From Cellulomonas sp. URHE0023 (GTDB lineage Bacteria > Actinomycetota > Actinomycetes > Actinomycetales > Cellulomonadaceae), in NCBI RefSeq assembly GCF_000688475.1, contig NZ_JIAN01000005.1, forward strand, positions 806,001 through 870,000: a stretch of 64,000 nucleotides of DNA. Direction: 5' to 3'. The notes beneath the pieces were generated by a model, which worked only from the letters and a program-made list of their open reading frames with translations, did not search any database and was not told the origin of the DNA. Made by a program: the position numbers and the translations under genes. Numbering within the stretch: the stretch's first letter is position 1; each line of letters begins with the position of its first letter. This document shows positions 48,662 to 57,492 of this stretch, piece by piece.

Positions 48662-50034
48662 CCGAACAACCCCTTCCACACCTTCTTCGCCCCGTCGGCG
48701 ACAGCGCCACCGACATCCTTGGCTGTGTCCCCGACCCACCCGGCGGCCTTGGTGGCTGCGTCGGCGATCGCCTCGCGGTTCTCATAGGCCCAGCACCCCA
48801 CGGCGACCACCCCGGCGACGGCGACGACAGCCGCCCCGACCGGCGTCACCATCGCCCCGAACGCCATCGCCGTCATCAGCCCACCACCGACGACGGTCGC
48901 GAGGCCACCGAGCATATGGGCGCTCCGGTCACCCGCTGCCAAAGTGTCGTCGGTCGCGGCCGTGTACATGTCGTACCCGCCCGACACGACTCCGAGCGGG
49001 CCGAGCACCTTGGACGCGAACGGCATGACCGCCCGGATCGGCCGCATGGCCGACTCGAAGCGGCCGACATTTCCCACGATCTGCGCGGCGTTGGCCTCGG
49101 GGGCGAACGCGGCCGCGCGTTGCAGCGCGGTCGTCTCGCCGACGAAGCCGCGTGACTGCTTGTAGATCCACTGAGCCCTGCGCAGCTCGGCCGGGACGTC
49201 CTTGCCGATCGCCTTGCCCAGCGCCTTCTCCGCCGCGGAGAACTTCGTGGCCAGCGACGGGTCGGTCGGGTTCGCCAGGGAGTTGATCTCCTGGTAGATC
49301 CCCCGGGCCTTCAGGTAGTTCTGCTCGGCCTTCAGCGCGAGGGAAGGTGCTCGTTGGTACTTCAGGATCCCGTAGATCCCGTACGCCTTCACACCGGCCT
49401 TGACCGCCTTGGTCACGACGGCCGTCGTGAGCGCCACGTCCGGGTTCTTGTACGCGTCGACCAGGTCGCCCGCGTCCAGAGCGAGACCGCTGGGCGCGTT
49501 GCCGACAGCGGCGCGGCGCCAGGCCTCGACGGGCCCCAAGGTCGCGGCGCCCGGGGCCCACAGGTCGACCTGCCCGGCGAGCGCGTCGACGACCCGCCGG
49601 CGCGCTGCCTCGAGCGCGTCGTTGGCGTGGTCGGCCGCCCTGCTCGCGGCAAGCATGTCGTCGTGGTGCTGGTCCTGGAGCTCGGCCTCGCCCATCGAGC
49701 GGGCGCGCCGCCACGACGTCTCGGCCTGGAAGTGCTTGCTCGACTCCGACCGGATCGTGTCCTGCGCGGCCTCGAGGGCGTCGGCCCAGTCGGCCAGCGC
49801 CCCGCCGACCGTCACCAGCGACAGGCCCACCGCGCCCGTGCCCGCGGCGGCGTCCGAGCGGGCGGCGGCGAACGCGGCGACCCGCGCCGTAGGCAAGGCG
49901 CCCGCGGCCTGGCCGCCAAGCGTGCTCAGGCGGCCGCTGCGGGTGTCACCGACGGCGCTCGAGAGTGTCGCGACGCCCGAGACCACCCGACGGAGCGCGT
50001 CCGGATCGCCGGTCGGAACCGAGAACGTGCTCAC
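48658..50034 (-). CDS. large type VII substrate-like protein
   Basis: 458 residues. The helical N-terminal domain (PTGDPDALRRVVSGVATLSS, WADALEAAQDTIRSESSKHF, MLAASRAADHANDALEAARR) resembles WXG/PPE-like secretion domains. The middle is Ala-rich (ALKAEQNYLKARGIYQEINS) and the C-terminal part has hydrophobic segments (GGLATVVGGGLMTAMAFGAM, VAVAGVVAVGCWAYE) and a Lys/Gly tail. No toxin domain recognised. Stop overlaps the EspG-like start and start overlaps the WXG-like stop. Confidence 0.7.
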   Translation of the reverse strand: MSTFSVPTGDPDALRRVVSGVATLSSAVGDTRSGRLSTLGGQAAGALPTARVAAFAAARSDAAAGTGAVGLSLVTVGGALADWADALEAAQDTIRSESSKHFQAETSWRRARSMGEAELQDQHHDDMLAASRAADHANDALEAARRRVVDALAGQVDLWAPGAATLGPVEAWRRAAVGNAPSGLALDAGDLVDAYKNPDVALTTAVVTKAVKAGVKAYGIYGILKYQRAPSLALKAEQNYLKARGIYQEINSLANPTDPSLATKFSAAEKALGKAIGKDVPAELRRAQWIYKQSRGFVGETTALQRAAAFAPEANAAQIVGNVGRFESAMRPIRAVMPFASKVLGPLGVVSGGYDMYTAATDDTLAAGDRSAHMLGGLATVVGGGLMTAMAFGAMVTPVGAAVVAVAGVVAVGCWAYENREAIADAATKAAGWVGDTAKDVGGAVADGAKKVWKGLFG

Positions 50035-50312
50035 CGCGGCACCGCCCCGGTGGCCTGCAGCAACTGCGCACCGGCCGTCGTCGACCCCTCGGCCAGTCCC
50101 TGCACGACCGTCGCGGCAGCCACCACCACGCCGCCGATCGCAGCCAACGCCGACTCCGCAAGGTCAGCCACGTGGCCGTCCCCGGCGGCGGCACCGGCCA
50201 GCTTGCCCTGCCGCGCGATCTGAGTCGCGTCTCCGGCCAGGTCCGACGACAGAGCGCCGAGCCCTTTGCCCACCACCTCAAGCTGGTGCGGATCGCCTCC
50301 TGCGAAGCCCAT
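50031..50312 (-). CDS. small WXG100-like protein
   Basis: 93 residues from ATG 50312 with GAGGGGTGGG upstream. GFAGGDPHQLEVVGKGLGAL, SSDLAGDATQIARQGKLAGA, LAESALAAIGGVVVAAATVV: two helices with a Gly/Ala turn. First gene of the four-gene coupled cluster; a deleted second copy of its 5' end occurs at 46953. Confidence 0.7.
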   Translation of the reverse strand: MGFAGGDPHQLEVVGKGLGALSSDLAGDATQIARQGKLAGAAAGDGHVADLAESALAAIGGVVVAAATVVQGLAEGSTTAGAQLLQATGAVPR

Positions 50313-50456
50313 GCCCACCCCTCAGCCGATCGTGCGGAACGTCCCTGACCCGTGAGCGCACACCATACCGAGCGAGCGATCTCAGGTGAGTAGGGCCTAC
50401 CGCCGCACGAGGGCAGGCCGACCGACACATGGGCGGGATGGTGGTCATCTCGCGAG

Positions 50457-51302
50457 TCAGCGACGACCCGCGCCCAGGCCCGTTGTCGTGAAGGACGCGA
50501 GGACCTGGAGCTTGTCGGCGCTGTCGGAGCCGAGATCCGGGTGGTAGATCGCCAGGGCGAGGCCGTGGGCCGTGTCGCCGATGATGAGCTTCTCGCGGTT
50601 GAGGGTCAGACTGCCGACCAAGGGATGGTCGAGGGTGATGGGCCAGCTCTGCCGGGCTTGGACGTCGTTCTGGGCCCACAGCGTGCGGAAGCGATCGCTG
50701 GTGAGCGACAGCTCGCCGACGAGGTCGATGAACCTGGCGTCGTTGGTGTCCGCGCCCACCGAGCGGCGAAAGCCCGCGACCAGGCGGGCGGTGGTGTCGT
50801 CCCAGTCCGGGTAGAGCGCTCGTTCGCCGGGGTCGAGGAAGACGGCGCGGAGGCGGTTCTCACCCGCGGTGATGCGAGGTGAGAGTGCGGTGGCGAGGGG
50901 GTTGGCGGCGAGCACGTCGAGGTAGCGGCCCTCGACGAATGCCGGCAGCTGCACGCTGCCCAGGAGCTTGCGGATGCCCTCGGGGACGTCCTCGCGACGC
51001 GGCCGCCGCCGGCTGCGTGGTCGATCCAGCTCGGTGAGGGAGAGAAGGTACGCGGTGCCTGTGGCGTCGAGCCCGAACACCCGGGCGAGGGCTTCGAGGA
51101 TGTGCGCGGACGGTCGCCGGTCGCGGCCCTGTTCGAGCCTCAGGTAGTAGTCAGGGCTGATCCCGGCGAGAAGCGCGACCTCCGCTCTGCGTAGGCCCGG
51201 CACCCTGCGGCTGGTGCCCGCGGGCAGGCCCACCTGCTCGGGACGTACCCGCGCGCGTTGCGCGCGAAGGTAGTCGCCGAGCAGGTTCTCGTAGGGGGCC
51301 AC
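50457..51302 (-). CDS. XRE-type regulator with MmyB-like ligand domain
   Basis: 281 residues from GTG 51302. N-terminal helix-turn-helix (ENLLGDYLRAQRARVRPEQV, GLRRAEVALLAGISPDYYLR, LEQGRDRRPSAHILEALARV) and a C-terminal MmyB-like PAS domain that binds a fatty acid in relatives (LDVLAANPLATALSP, SLTSDRFRTLWAQNDV, HPLVGSLTLNREKLIIGD). Divergent from a short-chain dehydrogenase at 51477, the usual arrangement for this family, so probably its regulator. Confidence 0.9.
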   Translation of the reverse strand: MAPYENLLGDYLRAQRARVRPEQVGLPAGTSRRVPGLRRAEVALLAGISPDYYLRLEQGRDRRPSAHILEALARVFGLDATGTAYLLSLTELDRPRSRRRPRREDVPEGIRKLLGSVQLPAFVEGRYLDVLAANPLATALSPRITAGENRLRAVFLDPGERALYPDWDDTTARLVAGFRRSVGADTNDARFIDLVGELSLTSDRFRTLWAQNDVQARQSWPITLDHPLVGSLTLNREKLIIGDTAHGLALAIYHPDLGSDSADKLQVLASFTTTGLGAGRR

Positions 51303-51476
51303 TCCCGCAACGTAGACCGCCGAGCCAACGGTGACAGTGGTCCTGCGGGCACCACTATCGCTGAGGCGTACCTGCCAGTGCGCGACGAGGGCCACCGTTG
51401 ACGGCAGAGCGCAGGCGTGACTGCCCGGAGCGCGTCCGGGCGCCGCGGTGGCGGTGCGAGTCGAGGGAGTACGAGC

Positions 51477-52256
51477 ATGGGTGGACTGGCTGTCGTCACA
51501 GGTGCGTCATCAGGGATCGGCCGGGAGTACGCACGGCGTCTGGCGTCGCACGGCATGGACCTGATCGCTGTGGGTCGTCGCCAGGAACGCCTCGACGAGC
51601 TCGTCGCGGAGTTCCCGGCCGTGAGCGTGCAGACCGTCGTCGCGAACCTGTCTACCTCCGAAGGCATCGCGAAGGTCATCGACGCGGTTGGGAACCAGCC
51701 GGTGACGATGCTGGTCAACAACGCTGGCGTCGCGCACTACCAGCCGTTCGTCGAGCTGCCCGCAGACCAGGCGGCGGAGGTCGTCGGTGTCAAGGTGCTC
51801 GCACCGACGCTGCTGAGCCGCGCGATCGCACCCGGCATGGTCGAGCGTGGGACCGGGCAGATCGTCAACGTCGCCGGCATGATCGCGTTCAGCGGACCGG
51901 CGAGCGTGGAGCAGGTGCCGCTACGCCGGGCGGTGTACGCCGCAGCCCTGGCCTATGCCGTCGCCCTGTCCCAGACGCTGCACGCCGAGCTGTCCCCCGC
52001 CGGCGTGAACGTGCAGGTGCTGTGCCCGGGTGTGGTCGCGACAGAGTTCCACGAGCGGCAGGGCCTGGACCTCTCGGCCGTCCCCAGGATGAGCGCGGCC
52101 GACGTCGTCACCGCGAGCCTGCGCGGCATCGAGCTCGGCGAAGTCGTCACCGCCCCTGGCGTCGAGCAGCACGGCCTTCTGCACGACGTGTTCGCGGCGG
52201 ACCTCGCGGCATTCGGTGCACAGTCGCCGGAGCTGGCGACCCGCTATCGGACCTGA
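51477..52256 (+). CDS. short-chain dehydrogenase-like protein lacking the catalytic lysine
   Basis: 259 residues from ATG 51477 (GAGGGAG upstream). Cofactor motif VVTGASSGIGREYARRLASH, VNNAGVAHYQPFVEL and QIVNVAGMIAFSG are intact. The active-site segment reads AVYAAALAYAVALSQTLHAE, so the YxxxK lysine is Leu, although the following helix is conserved. Catalysis may therefore be lost or altered. Divergent from the MmyB-like regulator. Confidence 0.88.
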   Translation: MGGLAVVTGASSGIGREYARRLASHGMDLIAVGRRQERLDELVAEFPAVSVQTVVANLSTSEGIAKVIDAVGNQPVTMLVNNAGVAHYQPFVELPADQAAEVVGVKVLAPTLLSRAIAPGMVERGTGQIVNVAGMIAFSGPASVEQVPLRRAVYAAALAYAVALSQTLHAELSPAGVNVQVLCPGVVATEFHERQGLDLSAVPRMSAADVVTASLRGIELGEVVTAPGVEQHGLLHDVFAADLAAFGAQSPELATRYRT

Positions 52257-52336
52257 CGGCGGTCGGCCGGCCGCACCTCGACCAGCGGCGGCCTGGTCGG
52301 AAGGGGCGCGAGCACACCAACTACTCGATGCCGGGT

Positions 52337-52918
52337 TCAGCCGCCGAGAGGCGTCGGGCCGCTCTGCTGTACCTCACCGCCCTGCTCCAAGTCGGGGCGT
52401 TCGACCGGGGCCATCGGCGTCGGGAGCTCCGCGAAGAGCTCACTGAGCTCATCTGCCCTGGGCACCCGGACGGAATCGGCCGCGGTGCGCAGGACCGCAG
52501 GGTCGACGCCCTCGCCTTCAAGCACGATGTACGCGTCACCGCGCTCGAGGGAGCACCGCAACACCGCCTCCGAGGCGTCCGGCAACTCGGCGCACGGGGC
52601 GACCGACGGATCTGCCAGACGATCGATCCTCAGCAGAACGGTGCTGCCGTCGTTCCTGCCATACCCCACCGACATGCCGTCGTCGCCTACGACGCCGACG
52701 TACATCGGCCAGAGCTCGAACCCGTCGACCTCGGTGACGTACACGAGGTCGGGCGCGATCCCGGCGTACTCCGTCCAGATGGCGATCTCGTCGGCCGTCG
52801 CCGGACCCATGGCCGTCGGCGAGGTGGTTCCTCCGGCAGCGCTGGCGCACGCTGCCAGCGTGAGGGCGAACATCACGGCCGGAGCCGCGACGGCCGCGAC
52901 ACGTCGAGTGTGCGTCAT
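52337..52918 (-). CDS. hypothetical lipoprotein
   Basis: 193 residues. Signal RRVAAVAAPAVMFALTLAAC with lipobox LAAC, then a Thr/Ser/Ala linker and a small beta-rich domain (VYVTEVDGFELWPMYVGVVG, VLLRIDRLADPSVAPCAELP, AVLRCSLERGDAYIVLEG) with two Cys that may form a disulfide. No family recognised. Confidence 0.75.
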   Translation of the reverse strand: MTHTRRVAAVAAPAVMFALTLAACASAAGGTTSPTAMGPATADEIAIWTEYAGIAPDLVYVTEVDGFELWPMYVGVVGDDGMSVGYGRNDGSTVLLRIDRLADPSVAPCAELPDASEAVLRCSLERGDAYIVLEGEGVDPAVLRTAADSVRVPRADELSELFAELPTPMAPVERPDLEQGGEVQQSGPTPLGG

Positions 52919-53058
52919 TGCGGCAACCTACCGATCCGTGCGGATCAACCTCGTCCCGAGCCCGTGATCGAGTCCTCCGGCAGCCCACGGCCCGGCGGTC
53001 GTCAGGCCGATTTCGACCCCCGTGCCCGGAATGTACGACGTGTCCTAATGTACCGAGC

Positions 53059-53508
53059 GTGACTTTCTTCCTCTTCATCGTCGCTGCCGGTCTGACCATC
53101 GGTGGGTACTTCTGGGACAGCAGCACGGCCACCACCGCGGGATGGGTGGTCTGGATCCTCGGCCTGATCAGCGCCTACTTCGGGTGGGTGAGACGCCGCA
53201 ACACCTTCGGGTCGTTGGAGGAGGCACAGGCGGCCGCCGAGGCGGGCAACCCGAAGGCCATGCGAGCGGTGGCGATGGTTGCCAAGGTCAGCGGTGATCT
53301 CGACGCCGCTGAGCGGCTGCTGCGGGGGGCGGTCGAGAAGGGCGACGTGGAGTCGATGTGGGAGATGGGCCGGCTGGTCGAGCAGCGAGACGGGCTCGCG
53401 GAGAGCGAGCCGTGGTTCCGGATGGCCGCCGAGCGCGGGCACTTCGTCGCCAAGCGGTTCTTCCGGCAGGGCAGCGCACTCAACCTCGACGGCACCAACC
53501 CCCTCTGA
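53059..53508 (+). CDS. membrane protein with Sel1-like repeats
   Basis: 149 residues from GTG 53059. Two transmembrane helices at the start (FFLFIVAAGLTIGGYFWD, AGWVVWILGLISAYFGWV), then Sel1/TPR-like repeats (GSLEEAQAAAEAGNPKAMRA, LDAAERLLRGAVEKGDVESM, LAESEPWFRMAAERGHFVAK). No ribosome-binding site precedes the GTG, and TAATGT, a good -10, lies 7 bases upstream, so the mRNA may be leaderless. Confidence 0.75.
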   Translation: MTFFLFIVAAGLTIGGYFWDSSTATTAGWVVWILGLISAYFGWVRRRNTFGSLEEAQAAAEAGNPKAMRAVAMVAKVSGDLDAAERLLRGAVEKGDVESMWEMGRLVEQRDGLAESEPWFRMAAERGHFVAKRFFRQGSALNLDGTNPL

Positions 53509-53602
53509 TCCACGCTCCCGGCACTCCCGACCGAGGGGCACCTTCGCCGTGCTCCGTGCGCGAGAGGCCGAGAAGAACTCGAAGCCGACCTCTCGGCCGT
53601 CG

Positions 53603-54270
53603 TCACGATGTCGCCGATGGTCCGAGCAGCGCCGCGACCCTGTCTGCGTCGGATGCCGTCCCGAAAGCGAAGGCGATCGGGCTCGTGGCGATGGGGCTCT
53701 GGACGGTGGCAGCAGAAAGCACCGTGCCATCGAGGAGGAGCGCCAACTCCCGCCGACCGCCTGACCACTGACGTCCGCGAGCGTCTTGGTGTCTGCTTCG
53801 TCGAACTCGACGACGACGGTCTCGCCCCCGCCCTGGCTCTCACGCACGACCGAGGTCGGAGTCACGACACCGAGCGTCTCAGCCAGCTCGCAGGGCGTGG
53901 CGCCTTCGATGTCGCAGGCCATCCCGGGGCCATCTGCCGTCAGGGGTGGGGCGCTGCAGGGTCCTGTGTCGGACGAAGTGACGAGACGCAGCTGAAGCGG
54001 CGGCGCCGTCGAGCCGCCCGGTCCCTCGGCACCGTCGACTGACGCGCACCCGGCGGCAGGGTGAAGAGGGCGAACGGCAACACCACGGCAGCGCCCGCCA
54101 GTACTGGCAGCAGCTGCCAGCGGATCCCCGACCACGGCCAGCACGATCGCGGACAGCATGAATACCGCCCCCGCCGTGATCGTGGCGCGTCGACGGACGG
54201 CAGCTGGGAGCCAGCGCGCCACCACCAGCGTGACGGCACCCAGCACGACAAGGACTTCTAGAGAGGACAT
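53603..54270 (-). pseudogene. frameshifted membrane protein with SecDF P1-like domain
   Basis: From ATG 54270 the frame gives two hydrophobic helices (SLEVLVVLGAVTLVVARWLP, TITAGAVFMLSAIVLAVVG); a hydrophobic stretch LLPVLAGAAVVLPFALF appears in a different frame around 54060-54120. Later the first frame resumes with PPLTADGPGMACDIEGATPC, ETVVVEFDEADTKTLADVSG, and the C-terminal part ELALLLDGTVLSAATVQSPI, FAFGTASDADRVAALLGPSA is in yet another frame, ending at 53603. The C-terminal pattern resembles the SecD P1 head. At least one clear frameshift (near 53763); sequencing error cannot be excluded. Confidence 0.6.
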
Positions 54271-54515
54271 GGTTTCCGTCACCCGGCCATGCTGTGCGCC
54301 GGGCACGTGCTGCCACATCGCCCGAGGGTGGCCCTCGTGTGCAGCCGGAGTCCCACCCGAGCCATGCCCATGTGATGGGCCTTGCGCCCGTGGGGGCAGC
54401 CGGGCTACGCCTGTGGTCGTACGTCCGCTCGATTCCTCCAGGCTGAGTTTCTGCGACCACCAGCGGGCTCGCGAGCACGCTCCGGAGGAGATCCGCTCGC
54501 GTACGGCTGTCGCAG

Positions 54516-55445
54516 CTACACCAGCGTCGTCGGGTCCGTGTTGGCGCCGCAGATGACGACGGCGACCCGCTCATCCGGTGCGGGCTGGTAGGCGTTGCTA
54601 GTGAGTCCCGCGTAGGCGGCGGCTGCGCCGTACTCGACCGCCATGCGGTAGTCCTGCCAGAGCGCTGTGCGTGCTGCGCGGATCGCGTCGTCGTCGACGA
54701 GGACGCTCGTCGGCCCGGTCCGCCGGGCGACGTCGAAGGCGATGCTGCCGATGCGCCGCGCCCCCAGCGCGTCCGCCGCAATGCCTGAGACAGCGACGTC
54801 GACCGGCTCCCCGGCTCGCAGGGCGCTGTGCAGGGTGGGGATCTGCGTGGGTTCCACGGCAACGACTCGGGCGCGCCCCTCGGCGGCGGCAGCGATGCCG
54901 GCGAACAGCCCGCCACCGCCGACTGCCACCACGATGGTGTCGACGTCGGGGATGTCGGTGAGGATCTCCTCGCCGATGGTGCCGGCACCGGCCGCGATCT
55001 CGAGCTGGTCGTAGGCGTGGCAGAACAAGGCGCCTGCGGCGTCGGCGAAGTCGATGGCTGCGAGGTACGCCTCGGCGTACTCCTGGCCGACCTGCTGCAC
55101 GGTTGCGCCGTACTCGCGTAGCCGAGCGACCTTGACCGCTGGTGCCGTCTCGGGCACGAAGACGGTCGCGGGGACACCGACCTGCGCGGCCGCGTAGGCG
55201 TTGGCAAGCCCGGCGTTGCCGCCGGACGCGGCGACGATGCCCTTCACCGGGTCGAGGGTGCCGGACTCGAGGCCGGCGAGGATCCGGTTGAACGCGCCGC
55301 GGGTCTTGAACACGCCCGCCAGCTGCAGGAACTCGCACTTGAGCCAGAGGTTGCTGGTGGTGGGGTCGACGGCGATGACCGGTGTGCGGCGGACCCGCCC
55401 GTGGATGCGTTGCTGGGCGGCGAGCACGTCGTCACGGGTGATCAT
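54516..55445 (-). CDS. threonine/serine dehydratase-like PLP enzyme
   Basis: 309 residues from ATG 55445 (GGAGG upstream). Fold-type II PLP enzyme: TPVIAVDPTTSNLWLKCEFL, LQLAGVFKTRGAFNRILAGL with the Schiff-base Lys, ASGGNAGLANAYAAAQVG, and the phosphate-binding VVAVGGGGLFAGIAAAAEG. Length and motifs fit the serine/threonine dehydratase group without a regulatory ACT domain. Likely eliminates ammonia from a hydroxy-amino acid. Confidence 0.9.
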   Translation of the reverse strand: MITRDDVLAAQQRIHGRVRRTPVIAVDPTTSNLWLKCEFLQLAGVFKTRGAFNRILAGLESGTLDPVKGIVAASGGNAGLANAYAAAQVGVPATVFVPETAPAVKVARLREYGATVQQVGQEYAEAYLAAIDFADAAGALFCHAYDQLEIAAGAGTIGEEILTDIPDVDTIVVAVGGGGLFAGIAAAAEGRARVVAVEPTQIPTLHSALRAGEPVDVAVSGIAADALGARRIGSIAFDVARRTGPTSVLVDDDAIRAARTALWQDYRMAVEYGAAAAYAGLTSNAYQPAPDERVAVVICGANTDPTTLV

Positions 55446-55543
55446 GAGGCCTCCGGTCGGGCGGCTTGTCGCAGGTCTGCGCCGCGTCAGTTTCGCACCG
55501 GGCGTGCGGAACGCGCGGCTCGGTGACCACCCCGAGACAGGGG

Positions 55544-56458
55544 TCACGTTCCCCTGGGTGCGAAGGACCAGCGAACGCCTGTCAGTCGCTCCGACTCGGT
55601 CCAGAGCCGGCGCTGCGCGTCGGCGTCGCGCGACGCCTTGCTCGGCTCGATCAGGACGGGATGGCCCGCCGCGTTGAGCCGACCGTGCGGTGCGACGTAG
55701 TCGGCGCCGTGCACCGTGGGGTCGGTGGCCGCGCGCAGGGTGGCGAGCGCGCCGGCCGCGGCGGTCGGCTGTCCGACGAGCCTGACGACGGCTGCGATGG
55801 CCAGACCTCGCGCGCGTCCGGTGACGTGACCCTGCAAACCCGTAGAGACGATGCCCGGCTCCACGGCGACGGCGATCGTCGGAGCGCCGTCCAGTCGCCG
55901 CTGCAGCTCGAACGTGAACAGGACGTTCGCGAGCTTCGACTGGCCGTACGCCTTTGCCGGGCTGTACGCGCGGCGCTCGAACTGCAGGTCGTCGAAATCG
56001 ATCCGGCCCTGTCGGTGCGCGGAGCTGGCGACGTTCACGACGCGAGAGCCAGGCGTACCGACGAGCGTGTCGAGGAGCAGGCCGGTCAGCGCGAAGTGGC
56101 CCAGGTGGTTGATCCCCAGCTGCTGCTCGAAGCCGTCCTCGGTGCGCCCGAGTGGAGGCATCATCAGGCCGGCGTTGTTGATGAGCAGGTCCAGGTGGGG
56201 GTGTCGCGAGCGGAGCTCGTCGGCGGCGCGACGGACCGAGGCGAGCGAGCTCAGGTCCAGCTCGACCGTCGACACGTCTCCCCCGACCATGGCCGCTGCG
56301 GCCGTCGCCCTGCTCAGGTCGCGGCAGGCAAGAACGATCGAGGCACCTCGAGCCGCGAGCACCTTGGCTGCCTCGAGGCCGATGCCGCCGTTGCCACCGG
56401 TGACGACGACGGTGCGCCCGCTCTGGTCCGGCACGTCGTCGACGGTCCACTCAGCCAT
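55544..56458 (-). CDS. short-chain dehydrogenase/reductase, retinol dehydrogenase-like
   Basis: 304 residues from ATG 56458 (GGAGGGC upstream). RTVVVTGGNGGIGLEAAKVL, LDLSSLASVRRAADELRSRH, LLINNAGLMMPPLGRTEDGF, VVNVASSAHRQGRIDF and the catalytic Y/K in SPAKAYGQSKLANVLFTFEL. Complete active site. Divergent from a TetR gene, with two palindromes in between. Confidence 0.93.
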   Translation of the reverse strand: MAEWTVDDVPDQSGRTVVVTGGNGGIGLEAAKVLAARGASIVLACRDLSRATAAAAMVGGDVSTVELDLSSLASVRRAADELRSRHPHLDLLINNAGLMMPPLGRTEDGFEQQLGINHLGHFALTGLLLDTLVGTPGSRVVNVASSAHRQGRIDFDDLQFERRAYSPAKAYGQSKLANVLFTFELQRRLDGAPTIAVAVEPGIVSTGLQGHVTGRARGLAIAAVVRLVGQPTAAAGALATLRAATDPTVHGADYVAPHGRLNAAGHPVLIEPSKASRDADAQRRLWTESERLTGVRWSFAPRGT

Positions 56459-56478
56459 GGTGCCCTCCGGGAGCCTAC

Positions 56479-56526
56479 AATCGGGACGACCATCCCGATT
56501 AACCACGATACGGGACGCCTGTCCCG
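56479..56526. promoter_or_regulatory. two palindromes in the SDR/TetR divergent promoter
   Basis: AATCGGGA-6 bases-TCCCGATT (56479-56486, 56493-56500) and CGGGAC-GCCT-GTCCCG (56511-56516, 56521-56526). Both share GGGAC/GTCCC cores and lie between the two starts, so they are the likely TetR operators. Confidence 0.75.
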
Positions 56527-56553
56527 CTTGTACACCCGGAGGTCGATCCGACG

Positions 56554-57132
56554 ATGACGGGCCAGCCGGGTCGAGCACCCCGCGCCGATGCCCGACGCAA
56601 CCGGGCGCTCGTGCTCCAGGCCGCCGCCGAGGCCTTCGCCACCGACGGGCTCGGCGTTCCGGTCCACGAGATCGCGCGGCGAGCGGGCGTGGGCACCGGC
56701 ACCGTCAGCCGTCACTTTCCGACGAAGGACGCGCTCTACGCCGCGGTCTTCCTGGACCGCATGGCGGTGCTCAGCGCCCGTGCGGACGAGCTGGCGGCCA
56801 CGCAGGACCCGGGCAGCGCGTTCTTCACGTTCTTCACCGAGCTGATCCACGAGGGTTCGGACCATCGCGGCCTGGCCCAGTCGCTGGCGGGTGCCGGGTT
56901 CGACATCGAGGCGGCGGCAGGCGATCCCGGCACGGGCGCGTCGGTCCGGCTCGACCGCCTGCTGAAGTCGGCCCAGCACTCAGGTGCGGTGCGTCCGGAG
57001 ATCACGTTCGCCGACGTCAAGGCGCTGATGAGCGGCTGCCTGGCGCGAGAGCTCGACCCCGCCGACGCCGGTGCCCTCGGCCGCGTGGTCACGGTCGTCT
57101 GCGACGGGCTCCGCGCGAGGGCCGACGGCTGA
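56554..57132 (+). CDS. TetR family transcriptional regulator
   Basis: 192 residues. RRNRALVLQAAAEAFATDGL, GVPVHEIARRAGVGTGTVSR, HFPTKDALYAAVF is the DNA-binding domain; the C-terminal domain (AFFTFFTELIHEGSDHRGLA, FADVKALMSGCLARE) is the SbtR-like type. Divergent from the SDR gene it presumably represses. Confidence 0.93.
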   Translation: MTGQPGRAPRADARRNRALVLQAAAEAFATDGLGVPVHEIARRAGVGTGTVSRHFPTKDALYAAVFLDRMAVLSARADELAATQDPGSAFFTFFTELIHEGSDHRGLAQSLAGAGFDIEAAAGDPGTGASVRLDRLLKSAQHSGAVRPEITFADVKALMSGCLARELDPADAGALGRVVTVVCDGLRARADG

Positions 57133-57174
57133 TCGGTGAGCCCGGTGTTCCTCATCCCGTCGCAGCCGGGGCGG

Positions 57175-57285
57175 TCAGTTCCGCCTCTTGTTGCGAACGG
57201 CGTTGATGGTCAATCCGATGACAGCCGCCACAACGACAACCGCGATCACTCCCCACACGCCGCCCGTCTGACCGATGGTGACCAA
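57175..57285 (-). CDS. 36-residue single-helix membrane peptide with TTG start
   Basis: TTG 57285 has a perfect AGGAGG 8 nt upstream. Product: VTIGQTGGVWGVIAVVVVAA, VIGLTINAVRNKRRN, a single transmembrane helix with a basic C-terminal tail. The strong ribosome-binding site makes this small gene credible. Convergent with the TetR gene. The rest of 57286-57464 shows no gene. Confidence 0.6.
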   Translation of the reverse strand: MVTIGQTGGVWGVIAVVVVAAVIGLTINAVRNKRRN

Positions 57286-57464
57286 CCTGGCTACCTCCTG
57301 AGACGCCAACGCCACGGCGAGCACACCCGCCGTTGACTCACGTCGACACCGTGAATCCAGGTTCTCTCAGGCTCTGCCGCGCTGACCACCGCTGAGCCCG
57401 GTGCTACAGGGATCTGGGCGGAGCCTTGCCCGGCATTGTCTCGAGGTCTACGTTTGAACCATCA

Positions 57465-57480
57465 CACTAGTCTCCTAGTG
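57465..57480. promoter_or_regulatory. palindromic operator upstream of gntR-ABC operon
   Basis: CACTAG-TCTC-CTAGTG, 12 bases before the GntR start. Position and symmetry suit autorepression by the YtrA-type regulator. Confidence 0.7.
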
Positions 57481-57492
57481 AAATGACTTGCC

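Noticed and set aside
54516..56450. One 644-residue fusion of the SDR and PLP lyase on the leftward strand
   Set aside because: The upstream half is an out-of-frame shadow of the SDR gene; the lyase has its own ATG and ribosome-binding site at 55445.
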